Source: Pseudomonas sp. M30-35 (GTDB lineage Bacteria; Pseudomonadota; Gammaproteobacteria; Pseudomonadales; Pseudomonadaceae). From it: DNA of 64,000 nucleotides. The stretch's first letter is position 1. Every line of letters begins with the position of its first letter. The translations under genes were made by a program, and so were the position numbers. The notes beneath the pieces were generated by a model. That model made no database searches. It saw nothing but the letters and a program-made list of their open reading frames with translations, and had not been told where the DNA came from. The DNA is taken from contig NZ_CP020892.1 in assembly GCF_002163625.1 (NCBI RefSeq), positions 558,001 to 622,000 of the forward strand, given 5' to 3'. This document shows positions 56,688-64,000 of this stretch, piece after piece.

Positions 56688-57248
56688 TCAGGCCTTGTAG
56701 TGTTGCTCAACCCATTTAGCGTAGGCGTCGATAAACGCCTGTAAAAATGGTTTGACGCTGTCACTGAGCTGGCTGTTTTCATCGAAGAAATTACCGGCAC
56801 CCCCCAAGTAGGCTTCAGGTTGCTGCATGACCGGTACATTGAGAAATACCAGTGACTGACGTAGGTGATGGTTGGCGCCAAAGCCGCCCACCGCGCCCGG
56901 TGACGCGCTCAGGACGGCGCCAGGCTTATTGCTGAAGGCGCTCTGACCATAAGGGCGTGAGCCAACATCAATAGCGTTCTTCATCGGCGCTGGTACTGAG
57001 CGGTTGTACTCTGGCGTCACAAACAGCAAGGCATCGGCTGCATTCACTTGATTGCGAAACTGGGTGTAGGCATCGGGTGCCGGATCGACATCAATGTCTT
57101 CGTTGTACAGCGGTAAAGTGCCGATCTCGACGATCTTCAATTGCAGTGAAGCCGGAGCCAAGTCAGCCAAGGCCAGTGCCAGTTTGCGATTGATAGAGGC
57201 TTTGCGCAGGCTGCCGACCAAGACGGCAACGGTGTATTGCTTGCTCAT
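56688..57248 (-). CDS. NAD(P)H-dependent FMN reductase (ChrR/YieF-like)
   Basis: A 186-aa flavodoxin-fold reductase. FMN phosphate-binding loop GSLRKASINRKLA (residues about 12-24) and the conserved FVTPEYNRSVPAPMKNAIDVGSRP-type region (about 78-100) are those of the chromate/quinone reductase family. It probably reduces quinones or other electron acceptors by two electrons, guarding against oxidative stress. AGAGAG precedes the ATG. A perfect palindrome at 57343-57359 lies in its upstream region. Confidence 0.9.
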   Translation of the reverse strand: MSKQYTVAVLVGSLRKASINRKLALALADLAPASLQLKIVEIGTLPLYNEDIDVDPAPDAYTQFRNQVNAADALLFVTPEYNRSVPAPMKNAIDVGSRPYGQSAFSNKPGAVLSASPGAVGGFGANHHLRQSLVFLNVPVMQQPEAYLGGAGNFFDENSQLSDSVKPFLQAFIDAYAKWVEQHYKA

Positions 57249-57342
57249 AGTTACTCTCTCTGCTGAGTAAGGGGGAACACAGTTCTAAGGGTGCGGTAAA
57301 ACTATAGCCACTTAACCTTGACAGTCTTATGCCGCAAAGGTT

Positions 57343-57359
57343 GATTTCAAGTTGAAATC
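57343..57359. promoter_or_regulatory. 17-bp palindrome in the divergent region of the FMN reductase gene
   Basis: GATTTCAA-G-TTGAAATC is a perfect inverted repeat, 95 bp upstream of the reductase start and 174 bp upstream of the 76-aa gene on the other strand. The form suits a dimeric repressor or LysR-type regulator; the regulator is unknown. Confidence 0.45.
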
Positions 57360-57532
57360 GGTAGACTGTGCAGTAAAAGCGTCATCAACCCTGAGGATAC
57401 TCAGCGTTATAAAATAAGCTCACGCTTGAAATGCTAGGCGTGTTATCGCAAAGCCTTAGCGATCTCTTTTGTTTTGCTGCCTCCTGACCACTGTTTTAAG
57501 TGACGGCGTACCTCGCGCTCAAGGAGAACACC

Positions 57533-57763
57533 ATGCATACCTACAGTTTTACTCATTTTGATTTGTTCGACCCAGCGCTGCAGCTTGAATCTGAAGAGCA
57601 GGTTGATGATTTGTCGACGGTCGCGTCTGCTGCTGCCCAGACTGTTGAATCTGAACAGGCGAATATCCACCACAAAATTATCAGTGTTATTGCAGTTATT
57701 GAGCGGTTTAATTGCCAGTTGAGTGCCCCTAAAGAGCGGCCCAGGTCAGAACAACATCGTTAG
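57533..57763 (+). CDS. Hypothetical 76-aa protein
   Basis: Starts MHTYSFTHFDLFDPALQLESEEQ after a strong ribosome-binding site (AAGGAG, 7 nt spacing). The middle is acidic and Ala/Ser/Val-rich, the end basic. No signal peptide, membrane segment or known domain. The strong site and neighbour-like codon use support it being a gene; no function can be offered. Confidence 0.6.
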   Translation: MHTYSFTHFDLFDPALQLESEEQVDDLSTVASAAAQTVESEQANIHHKIISVIAVIERFNCQLSAPKERPRSEQHR

Positions 57764-57895
57764 CCTTGGCTTAGTGATGTAGGAAGAATATTCTTCGTTT
57801 ACGGATTGCGGACAAGCACAAAACGGAACTGTCAGGGCAATCGCGAGTCAAAATTCGCATACCCAGTGCTGGGCAATTTGCAAAGGAGTTTCTCA

Positions 57896-58054
57896 ATGGA
57901 TCTGATCCGAATTTTGATTGCTATCCTGCTACCGCCACTTGGCGTGTTTCTGCAAGTCGGCTTGGGTGGCGCTTTCTGGCTGAATATTTTGTTGACCTTG
58001 CTTGGTTATATCCCAGGCATCATCCACGCAGTTTGGATCATTGCCAAGCGTTGA
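57896..58054 (+). CDS. YqaE/Pmp3-family small membrane protein
   Basis: A 52-aa two-helix hydrophobic protein (MDLIRILIAILLPPLGVFLQVGLGGAFWLN..., GYIPGIIHAVWII) of the Pmp3/UPF0057 family, linked to membrane potential and salt or cold stress. AAAGGAG precedes the ATG at 57896; an upstream in-frame start would add 30 unconserved residues. A terminator follows. Confidence 0.93.
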   Translation: MDLIRILIAILLPPLGVFLQVGLGGAFWLNILLTLLGYIPGIIHAVWIIAKR

Positions 58055-58076
58055 TCCTTGCTTTCGCGAACTCCAG

Positions 58077-58104
58077 AGAACCGCACATAATGTGCGGTTT
58101 TTTG
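58077..58104 (+). terminator. Terminator after the YqaE-family gene
   Basis: A 9-bp stem AACCGCACA / TGTGCGGTT with a 3-nt loop and a T-tract of four or more. Confidence 0.92.
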
Positions 58105-58149
58105 TGCGTGCATGCTTTATCTCAAAAGTCTTTTTTCAAGATAATCACC

Positions 58150-59706
58150 TTACGAATGCAGTGTTGCTTTAAGGCCCATAGCGCCTTCAGCGAATAAGCG
58201 GGCATCCATTAGTTTGGGTTCACGCACGATTGGCATAAACGCCATACGCTGCAAAATATCGCGCTGCAGATCAACGCCCGGAGCAATCTCAATCAACTCC
58301 AAACCTGCTGTTGTCAGTTGGAATACGCAGCGCTCGGTGACATACAGCACCGGTTGTTGACGCTCAGCTGCAAGTTTTCCGGCGAAGGTGCGGTGCTCGA
58401 CGAGCTCGACAAACTTGCACATGTCGCCGTCCTGTTTGATTTTCAGTTGCCCGTCGACAATCTGGATATCCTGCTTGCCAGCACTGAAGGTGCCGACAAA
58501 TACCACGCGCTTGGCGTTTTGACTGATATTGATGAAGCCGCCAGCGCCCGCTAGGCGATTGCCAAACTTGGATACATTGAGGTTGCCTTCGGCGTCCGCT
58601 TGGGCCAAGCCAAGCACGGCCAGATCAAGCCCGCCGCCGTCGTAAAAGTCGAACTGGTACGGTTGGTCGAGCAGCGCGCTGTGATTGCTTGCTGCACCGA
58701 AATCCAGACCCGATGCGGGCACACCGCCGATTACCCCGGGTTCAGCGGTAAGCGTGAGCATATCAATCATGTCTTCTTCGGCCGCGACGGCCGCGACGCC
58801 TTCCGGCATGCCAATGCCGAGGTTAACCACTGCCCCCGGTTTCAGTTCCATGGCGGCGCGTCTGGCAATTAGCTTGCGTACCTCCAGCGGCAGTGGCGCC
58901 AAGCTGTCGAACGGGACGCGGGCCTCAGCGGAAAATGCCGGGTTATAAGCGGTGGCAAAGGTTTGTTGATGGTTTTCTGGCTGTGCAACCACGATGCAAT
59001 CAACCAGAATCCCCGGAATTTTTACGTCACGCGGGTTGAGTGTGCCGCGTTCAACAATGCGTTCGACCTGCGCAATTACCAAGCCGCCGCTGTTATGCGC
59101 AGCCATCGCAATAGCCAGACTTTCAATGGTCAGGGCTTCGCGCTCAAAACTGAGATTGCCTTCGCTGTCGGCACTGGTTGCGCGGACAATGCCGACATCG
59201 ATCGGAAAGGTTGGGTAGAACAAATAATCTTGGCCATCAATCGGCATTTTGCGCACCAGGTCGATTTGCGTGCGCTGGTTGAGTTTGCCGCCGCCGAAAT
59301 CTGGGTCAACGAAGGTGCCGAGGCCGACTGTTGAAAGTTGGCCGGGTTTGCCCGCGGCGATGTCCCGGAATAATTGTGATATCACCCCTTGCGGTAAGTT
59401 GTAGGCTTCGATGAGGTTATCCACAGCCAGCTTCTGTAAGCCCGGCACCAAGCCCCAATGGCCACCGATGACCCGGCGTACCAGACCTTGATGAGCGAGG
59501 TGATTAAGGCCGCGGTGTTTGCCGTCGCCTTGGCCGGCCGCATACACCAGCGTTAGGTCACGCGGGCTTTGCTCCTGTTGGAAACGATGCTCCAGGGCGA
59601 TGGCGATTTCTTCAGCGAATCCAATGCCGACAAAACCGCCGGTGGCGATGTTGCTGTTATCGGTTATGCGCGCCACGGCTGCGGCTGCGCTCATGACTTT
59701 ACTCAT
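58150..59706 (-). CDS. Acyl-CoA:acetate/3-ketoacid CoA-transferase (fused alpha-beta)
   Basis: A 518-aa class I CoA-transferase with the alpha half (about 1-240; [15 protein letters not shown]...) and beta half (about 275-510; [14 protein letters not shown]) in one chain, like YdiF. The catalytic Glu is in [10 protein letters not shown] (about residue 325), where it forms the glutamyl-CoA thioester. Downstream of the GntP permease on the same strand (82 bp gap), so the pair probably takes up and activates a short hydroxy- or ketoacid. Its exact substrate is inferred from context. Confidence 0.9.
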   Translation of the reverse strand: MSKVMSAAAAVARITDNSNIATGGFVGIGFAEEIAIALEHRFQQEQSPRDLTLVYAAGQGDGKHRGLNHLAHQGLVRRVIGGHWGLVPGLQKLAVDNLIEAYNLPQGVISQLFRDIAAGKPGQLSTVGLGTFVDPDFGGGKLNQRTQIDLVRKMPIDGQDYLFYPTFPIDVGIVRATSADSEGNLSFEREALTIESLAIAMAAHNSGGLVIAQVERIVERGTLNPRDVKIPGILVDCIVVAQPENHQQTFATAYNPAFSAEARVPFDSLAPLPLEVRKLIARRAAMELKPGAVVNLGIGMPEGVAAVAAEEDMIDMLTLTAEPGVIGGVPASGLDFGAASNHSALLDQPYQFDFYDGGGLDLAVLGLAQADAEGNLNVSKFGNRLAGAGGFINISQNAKRVVFVGTFSAGKQDIQIVDGQLKIKQDGDMCKFVELVEHRTFAGKLAAERQQPVLYVTERCVFQLTTAGLELIEIAPGVDLQRDILQRMAFMPIVREPKLMDARLFAEGAMGLKATLHS

Positions 59707-59788
59707 GGTGAGTACTCGAGAGCTAAGAGGGTCGGATGCAATGGTGAATCAGCCATGCCGAACCAAGTTGGCTCGGCATGGCTGTGGT

Positions 59789-61174
59789 TTAAAAACTACC
59801 GAACAGGGTGCCGAGGGTGATCACCACCACCAGCGCAAGCATCGGGAAAGCCACGGTGTTGACGAAGATAAACTTGTACGACTCGCGGTGCGTGAGCTTA
59901 CAGATCGCCAGCAAGGAGATAACCGCGCCGTTATGCGGCAGAGTGTCCATGCAGCCAGAGGCCATGGCGGCGACGCGGTGTAACAGTTCAGGGCTGATAC
60001 CGGCGGCGGTTGCCAGCGTCATGTATTGCTCGCCGAGGGTTTTCAGGGCGATCGACATACCGCCGGATGCAGAGCCGGTGATGCCTGCGAGAATATTCAC
60101 CGCCACCGCTTCAGATATCAGCGGGTTGTCGGAGACGCCGAGGACCAGATCGCGGATCACCACAAAACCTGCGAGGGACGCGATAACCGTGCCGTAGCCC
60201 ACTTCCGCAGCGGTATTCAGGATCGGCAACATTGAGCCAAACGCACCGTCGTTAACGGTTTTCTTAAGATCCATCCAGCGCTGCCAGTGAATCACGATCA
60301 GCAGCAAAACGGCGACCGCCAAGGCAACAATAATCGCCCAGATACCGATCAAGGATTTAGCGTCAGACAAACCACCAAACTCAGGTTTGGCCAAGTAGCT
60401 GGCGTCGATATTCGGCAGAATTTGCTTGGCCATTAAGAAGTTCAGGCCAATCACCAGCAGAATCGGTAACAGTGCCAGCCAGAATCCCGGCGTGTAGGCG
60501 TGCTTTTCCAGAATCGGGTCATCCTGATGTTCGCCGTAGCCTTCACCTGCTGTTTTGAGTTTGCGCGCTTGAGCGGTCAGCCACCATGTGCCCAAACCAA
60601 ACATAATGGCGCCCGCAATAACCCCAAGGCCCGGCGCAGCAAAGGCGTCGGTGCCGAAGAACGGGTTGGGAATGGCGTTCTGGATCGCCGGAGTACCCGG
60701 CAGCGCGGTCATGGTAAAGGTAAATGAACCCAGGGCAATTGCGCCCGGAATCAAACGCTTGGGAATACCCGCCTCGCGAAACAGCGCAGCACCAATTGGA
60801 TACACGGCAAATGCCACCACGAACAACGAGACGCCGCCGTAAGTGAGAATGCCGCAGGCCAGGACAATTGCCAGAATGGCCCGCTCGCTGCCGACTTTAG
60901 CGACGATGCCATGAGCAATTGCGCGGGCAGAGCCGGAGTCATCCATTAACTTGCCGAATAATGCCCCGAGCAAGAATAGTGGGAAGAACTGAATAACATA
61001 GCCGCCCATGGCCTTCATAAAGACTTGCGTGTAGGTCGGCAGCAGCATGCTGACTTCGCCGGAAAACAGTAGCGCTAACAGGGCAAGCAGCGGTGCGAGG
61101 ATCAGCACGTTGATGCCGCGATACGCTAGGTACATCAACAGTGCGAGTGAAATCAGAATACCGAGGGTACCCAT
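59789..61174 (-). CDS. GntP-family permease, possibly for 3-hydroxybutyrate or a similar acid
   Basis: A 461-aa inner-membrane transporter of the GntP family with about 12 helices; GITGSASGGMSIAL and MASGCMDTLPHNGAVI are conserved stretches. AAAGG lies before the ATG, directly preceded by an A-rich Crc/Hfq motif. A sigma-54 promoter lies about 100 nt upstream, driven by the activator gene to the right. The arrangement resembles the P. aeruginosa hydroxybutyrate locus under HbcR (PA2005), from memory. Confidence 0.88.
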   Translation of the reverse strand: MGTLGILISLALLMYLAYRGINVLILAPLLALLALLFSGEVSMLLPTYTQVFMKAMGGYVIQFFPLFLLGALFGKLMDDSGSARAIAHGIVAKVGSERAILAIVLACGILTYGGVSLFVVAFAVYPIGAALFREAGIPKRLIPGAIALGSFTFTMTALPGTPAIQNAIPNPFFGTDAFAAPGLGVIAGAIMFGLGTWWLTAQARKLKTAGEGYGEHQDDPILEKHAYTPGFWLALLPILLVIGLNFLMAKQILPNIDASYLAKPEFGGLSDAKSLIGIWAIIVALAVAVLLLIVIHWQRWMDLKKTVNDGAFGSMLPILNTAAEVGYGTVIASLAGFVVIRDLVLGVSDNPLISEAVAVNILAGITGSASGGMSIALKTLGEQYMTLATAAGISPELLHRVAAMASGCMDTLPHNGAVISLLAICKLTHRESYKFIFVNTVAFPMLALVVVITLGTLFGSF

Positions 61175-61184
61175 AGACCTTTCC

Positions 61185-61200
61185 TTTTTGTTGTTGTTTT
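61185..61200 (-). promoter_or_regulatory. A-rich Crc/Hfq (CA) motif before the GntP permease
   Basis: On the minus strand AAAACAACAACAAAAA abuts the ribosome-binding site GGAAAGG and ends 10 nt before the ATG. This is a strong AAnAAnAA tract of the kind bound by Hfq-Crc. Confidence 0.65.
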
Positions 61201-61274
61201 AGGCGCCACTCTATTCGGCGGGCCAATCAAGGTGCGCGACACAAACAGGCATACGCAGACCGTACGCTTGCTAG

Positions 61275-61291
61275 AGCGAAACTTGTGCCAA
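61275..61291 (-). promoter_or_regulatory. Sigma-54 promoter of the GntP-CoA-transferase operon
   Basis: TTGGCACAAGTTTCGCT on the minus strand: -24 GG at 61289-61288 and -12 GC at 61277-61276, with the required 10-base spacing. Only one mismatch from TGGCAC-N5-TTGC. The leader to the permease start is about 90 nt. Confidence 0.85.
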
Positions 61292-61403
61292 GCTGTTTTC
61301 AGACTTTAGTTGTACAGAGGTTGAACGCCTCAAGAGCGAGGCTCTTGGAGCATTTAAACAGTGTTGGGCAGAGTCAAGGTCGCAGCGATATAGGCGTTAA
61401 GAG

Positions 61404-61421
61404 TGTCTATATAATTGGACA
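61404..61421. promoter_or_regulatory. Enhancer site 1 for the sigma-54 activator
   Basis: TGTCTA-N6-TGGACA, an inverted repeat with one mismatch between arms, centred about 149 bp upstream of the predicted sigma-54 start. Confidence 0.75.
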
Positions 61422-61454
61422 TGTCTTGAATGCTGGAGCGCTTGACGAGGCATG

Positions 61455-61472
61455 TGTCCAGCCTTTTGGACA
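61455..61472. promoter_or_regulatory. Enhancer site 2 for the sigma-54 activator
   Basis: TGTCCA-N6-TGGACA, a perfect inverted repeat, 51 bp (about five helical turns) from site 1 and just after the activator gene's stop. Together the two sites form a typical tandem enhancer. Confidence 0.78.
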
Positions 61473-61498
61473 TTGGAGTGCTCGCCTACTGAGTTTGG

Positions 61499-62986
61499 CT
61501 AGCGCTCAACCATGCCGTGTTGTTGCAGCTTGTTGTACAGGCTGGCGCGGGATATTCCCAAGTGAATTGCCGTCTGCCTGCGGTTGCCCGAGCAGGCGTG
61601 CAAGGCGGCTTGCAATGCTTGGCGTTCGGCTTGCGCTAGGCTGTGTGCAAGCGGTGTCGGCTGGTCTTGGCTGGGCTGGGGCAATCGGGCTGACTCATTG
61701 GCAGGCGCAGCGCTGCTGATCCCCGATGAACTGAGCAGCGGTTGAATCAATTGAGCATCGAGTACCGTGCCTTCTGCGGCCAGTTGCACGCGCTCAAGCA
61801 AGTTGCGCAACTCGCGCACGTTGCCTGACCATGGCTGTCTCGTCAGCAATTGCAAGGCTTCGTCAGTTAGCTCCATTGGCGCTTGGCCTGAGCGATTGGC
61901 GATGTCATCCAGCAGATGTTCGACCAGTGCCGGAATATCTTCCCGGCGCTCACGCAGTGGCGCTACATTCAAGCTCAGAACATTGAGGCGGTAGTACAAG
62001 TCGTCCCGAAACTGGCCGCTGGCGACTTTGCTTTCCAGGTCGATATGGGTTGCCGCGATGACTCGCACATTCAGTGGTTTTACTTGATTCGAACCCAGCG
62101 GCTCGACTTCCTGTTCCTGCAATACGCGCAGCAGTTTTGCCTGCAAGGGCAGGGGAAGATCGCCAATTTCATCGAGAAACAGAGTGCCGCCATCGGCCAA
62201 TTCAAACTTGCCAATACGCGCCTTGCGATCCGCACCGGTGTAAGCGCCGGGAGCCGTGCCGAATAATTCAGCCTCAACTAATGTTTCCGGAATCGCCGCG
62301 ACATTGACCGCAACAAAGGCGCCGTTGGCCCGTGGCGAGAGGTTGTGGATACCTTGGGCGAGCAGTTCTTTGCCGGTACCGGTTTCGCCACGGAGCAACA
62401 CCGTTGCATCCAGTTGTGCGGCGCGTCGGGCCTGGCGTTTGACTTCGCTGGCGGCGTGACTGGTACCAATAAAACCTGCAATTGTGTAGCGCGCCCGTCG
62501 GGCCTTGGCCAACTCATGCTGAGTGGCCAGTAGCTGATTCTGCAGAATGTTGTACTTGGCCATTAACGGCTTTAGATGCCGGGCGCGATCAAACAGTACG
62601 AAACCTAAAGCGCCGACCAAGGTGCCGTCTTCATCGCAGAGCGGAATTCGGGTAACCACAAAGTGCTCATCGCCGAATGCCATCAGATCAAGCATGCTCG
62701 GCTGACCGCTTTCGACCACTTCACGCAGTCTGCTGGCGGGCAGAACTTCTTCGATTTCTTTGCCCAGTACACTGCGCGCATCGCTGATGCCTACCTTCTG
62801 CGCGTACTTATCGTTTATCCATACAATCCGCGCCTGGCGGTTCACTGCGATGGTGCCCTCGCATTGTGCATTGAGGTGATCAAACAATAACGGCATGGCC
62901 ACGGCGCGAAAGCGCTCGGGTGATACGCCGATGATCAAACCATCGTGGTCGAGGTCTTCGCGGGAAATAGTCATCGCCAGCAGCAT
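61499..62986 (-). CDS. Sigma-54-dependent transcriptional activator with PAS domain
   Basis: A 495-aa enhancer-binding protein. PAS-like sensor domain (about 40-140), AAA+ domain (about 170-400) with Walker A GETGTGKE, the sigma-54 contact loop GAYTGA (Tyr in place of the usual Phe), Walker [12 protein letters not shown] and the R-finger region, and a Fis-type helix-turn-helix at the end ([21 protein letters not shown]). No receiver domain, so it probably senses a small ligand. It likely activates the GntP operon downstream. An ATG four codons in is an alternative start. Confidence 0.92.
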   Translation of the reverse strand: MLLAMTISREDLDHDGLIIGVSPERFRAVAMPLLFDHLNAQCEGTIAVNRQARIVWINDKYAQKVGISDARSVLGKEIEEVLPASRLREVVESGQPSMLDLMAFGDEHFVVTRIPLCDEDGTLVGALGFVLFDRARHLKPLMAKYNILQNQLLATQHELAKARRARYTIAGFIGTSHAASEVKRQARRAAQLDATVLLRGETGTGKELLAQGIHNLSPRANGAFVAVNVAAIPETLVEAELFGTAPGAYTGADRKARIGKFELADGGTLFLDEIGDLPLPLQAKLLRVLQEQEVEPLGSNQVKPLNVRVIAATHIDLESKVASGQFRDDLYYRLNVLSLNVAPLRERREDIPALVEHLLDDIANRSGQAPMELTDEALQLLTRQPWSGNVRELRNLLERVQLAAEGTVLDAQLIQPLLSSSGISSAAPANESARLPQPSQDQPTPLAHSLAQAERQALQAALHACSGNRRQTAIHLGISRASLYNKLQQHGMVER

Positions 62987-63308
62987 CCAGATAAAACAAT
63001 CAGACGATTATGGGCAGGCCCGCGTCTGGTTGTCCAAAGCATGCGCATCATGCCTTTTGATAATGGCGCTTTGTGCAGGCATTTGAGATAGTTAGCTGGC
63101 TATGCGCTAGCCGCTAGCTGGCCACTCGCGACTCACAAGGTCAAATGAGTGGTTTCAACGCATAAATGCGTGCACTTTGTGCCAACCCGGCACGCTCAGG
63201 CGACCTATCCGCTCGCCGCTGGATCTGCCGAACGCAGTTATCAATACTGTGTATTGAGCTTCGAGCCATAAATAATAAAACGATATCGATCCACATCAAG
63301 GATGCCCG
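62987..63308. other. Divergent intergenic region between the activator and dctP-like gene
   Basis: 322 bp without a gene. It holds one isolated TGTCCA half-site of the enhancer type (63031-63036) and an AT-rich stretch (about 63269-63285) that may contain the -10 region for the TRAP gene. I found no convincing sigma-54 promoter here. Confidence 0.45.
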
Positions 63309-64000
63309 ATGAAATTTTCCCGTTGCTTTACGCTGCTGGCGACTGCCGCTGCTTTGTCTGTTGCGATGACTGCTCAGGCTCGCGAATACTCTGTTTCAAC
63401 CGTTCTCTCGGACGCTTTCCCATGGGGGCAAGCTGCGCAGAAGTGGGCGGATTTGGTAAAAGAGCGCTCAGAAGGGCGCATCACCCTGCGGGTTTATCCG
63501 AATGCTCAACTGGTTGCTGGCGACCAGACCAAAGAGTTTTCGGCCATGCGCTCCGGGTTGATTGATATGGCTGTCGGCTCGACCATCAACTGGTCGCCAC
63601 AAGTGCCAGAGCTCAACCTGTTTTCTGTACCCTTCCTGATGAAAGACAATGCTGACCTTGACGCAATCACTCAGGGTGAGGCGGGCAAGTTGGCGTTCAG
63701 CGCTATCGAGAAACGCGGCATCATGCCGTTGGCTTGGGGTGAGAACGGCTTTCGTGAGCTGTCCAACTCGGTCAAACCACTGCGCACCCCGGCTGATCTC
63801 ACTGGTCTGAAAATCCGTGTGGTGGGCTCACCGTTGTTCCAGGACACCTTCACTGCGCTGGGGGCTAACCCAACGCAAATGAGTTGGTCCGATGCCAAGC
63901 CTGCGTTAACTACTGGCGCGGTCGATGGCCAGGAAAACCCGATCTCGGTATTCGATGTGGCGCGGGTTGATCAGGTCGGTCAAAAGTACCTGACGTTGTG
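63309..64000 (+). CDS. TRAP transporter substrate-binding protein (DctP family), 3'-truncated
   Basis: The first 230 codons of a periplasmic solute-binding protein. The signal peptide ends near TAQA|REYSVS; then the DctP fold with GQAAQKWADLVKERSEGRITLRVYPNAQL and the conserved Arg-containing loop LKIRVVGSPLFQDTFTALGANP (carboxylate-binding Arg about residue 170). AAGGA precedes the ATG at 63309. The frame is open at the window edge; membrane subunits (DctQM) should follow. The substrate is probably a carboxylate. Confidence 0.92.
   Translation, partial: MKFSRCFTLLATAAALSVAMTAQAREYSVSTVLSDAFPWGQAAQKWADLVKERSEGRITLRVYPNAQLVAGDQTKEFSAMRSGLIDMAVGSTINWSPQVPELNLFSVPFLMKDNADLDAITQGEAGKLAFSAIEKRGIMPLAWGENGFRELSNSVKPLRTPADLTGLKIRVVGSPLFQDTFTALGANPTQMSWSDAKPALTTGAVDGQENPISVFDVARVDQVGQKYLTL

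Noticed and set aside
63112..63200. Possible sigma-54 promoter before the dctP-like gene
   Set aside because: GGCACG-like sequences are present, but the GG-to-GC spacing is 9 or the -12 bases are wrong.
1..64000. CRISPR arrays, tRNA/rRNA genes, prophage, intact transposases
   Set aside because: Looked for by eye on both strands; none recognised. The repeats found are dispersed or tandem duplications without regular spacers.

Overview
The window is chromosomal DNA of a Pseudomonas-type gammaproteobacterium. Almost every core gene has a familiar Pseudomonas counterpart (creCD, bioBFHCD, the OmpR/EnvZ pair, rimBK, hslRO, pckA, modE, srkA), and the intergenic sites are Pseudomonas-like (GacA upstream site, PsrA operator, Crc/Hfq A-rich motifs, Fur box). 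From memory, gene order resembles P. aeruginosa PAO1 PA0464-PA0506 for about 1-39.2 kb and PA5203-PA5192 for about 39.5-51.5 kb. It differs by an accessory block at 3.7-21.3 kb, and pgaABCD suggests a species other than P. aeruginosa.

Layout. 0-3.5 kb: 3' part of creC, creD behind four 11-bp-phased repeats, a MITE-like element, two small overlapping ORFs and a GST. 3.7-5.9 kb: DUF485 plus an acetate-type sodium symporter with a Crc/Hfq motif at its ribosome-binding site. 5.9-11.3 kb: an iron cassette (ECF sigma, FecR, TonB siderophore receptor with signalling domain, PepSY protein, small membrane protein) under a probable Fur box. 12.1-14.8 kb: DnaQ-like exonuclease and a cNMP/CBS/DUF294 protein. 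15.0-21.3 kb: pgaABCD for poly-N-acetylglucosamine, with a duplicated about 200-bp segment upstream. 22-31.8 kb: glcB, a second MITE-like copy, GNAT, gcvR-like, a DnaA-box cluster, rarD, srkA, phoX-like, modE, comF.

31.9-39.3 kb: biotin operon bioBFHCD behind a BirA operator that overlaps a near-consensus promoter, a small flagellar-rod-like protein, and an acyl-CoA dehydrogenase with a PsrA operator at its promoter. 39.5-51.5 kb: RMF-like protein, gshA, thioesterase, tex, ompR/envZ with a terminator-like hairpin between them, rimK/rimB, hslR/hslO and pckA. 51.8-55.5 kb: two more large acyl-CoA dehydrogenase paralogues. 55.6-58.1 kb: endonuclease I, a Gac/Rsm-type sRNA, an FMN reductase and two small proteins. 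58.1-63 kb: CoA-transferase, GntP permease and a sigma-54 activator with a complete enhancer/promoter arrangement. 63.3 kb to the end: the 5' part of a TRAP transporter binding protein.

The genes suggest an aerobe that uses acetate, fatty acids and short hydroxy/keto acids (symporter, malate synthase G, PckA, acyl-CoA dehydrogenases, CoA-transferase). Several of these are under visible catabolite or fatty-acid control. Biofilm polysaccharide and Gac/Rsm regulation are encoded in the same stretch. The most noteworthy signals are the unannotated Rsm-type sRNA with its GacA and CRP/Vfr-like sites, the duplicated palindrome-bearing segment before pgaA, the complete sigma-54 module, the paired MITE-like elements and the off-origin DnaA-box cluster. 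I recognised no CRISPR array, tRNA, rRNA, prophage or intact transposase.
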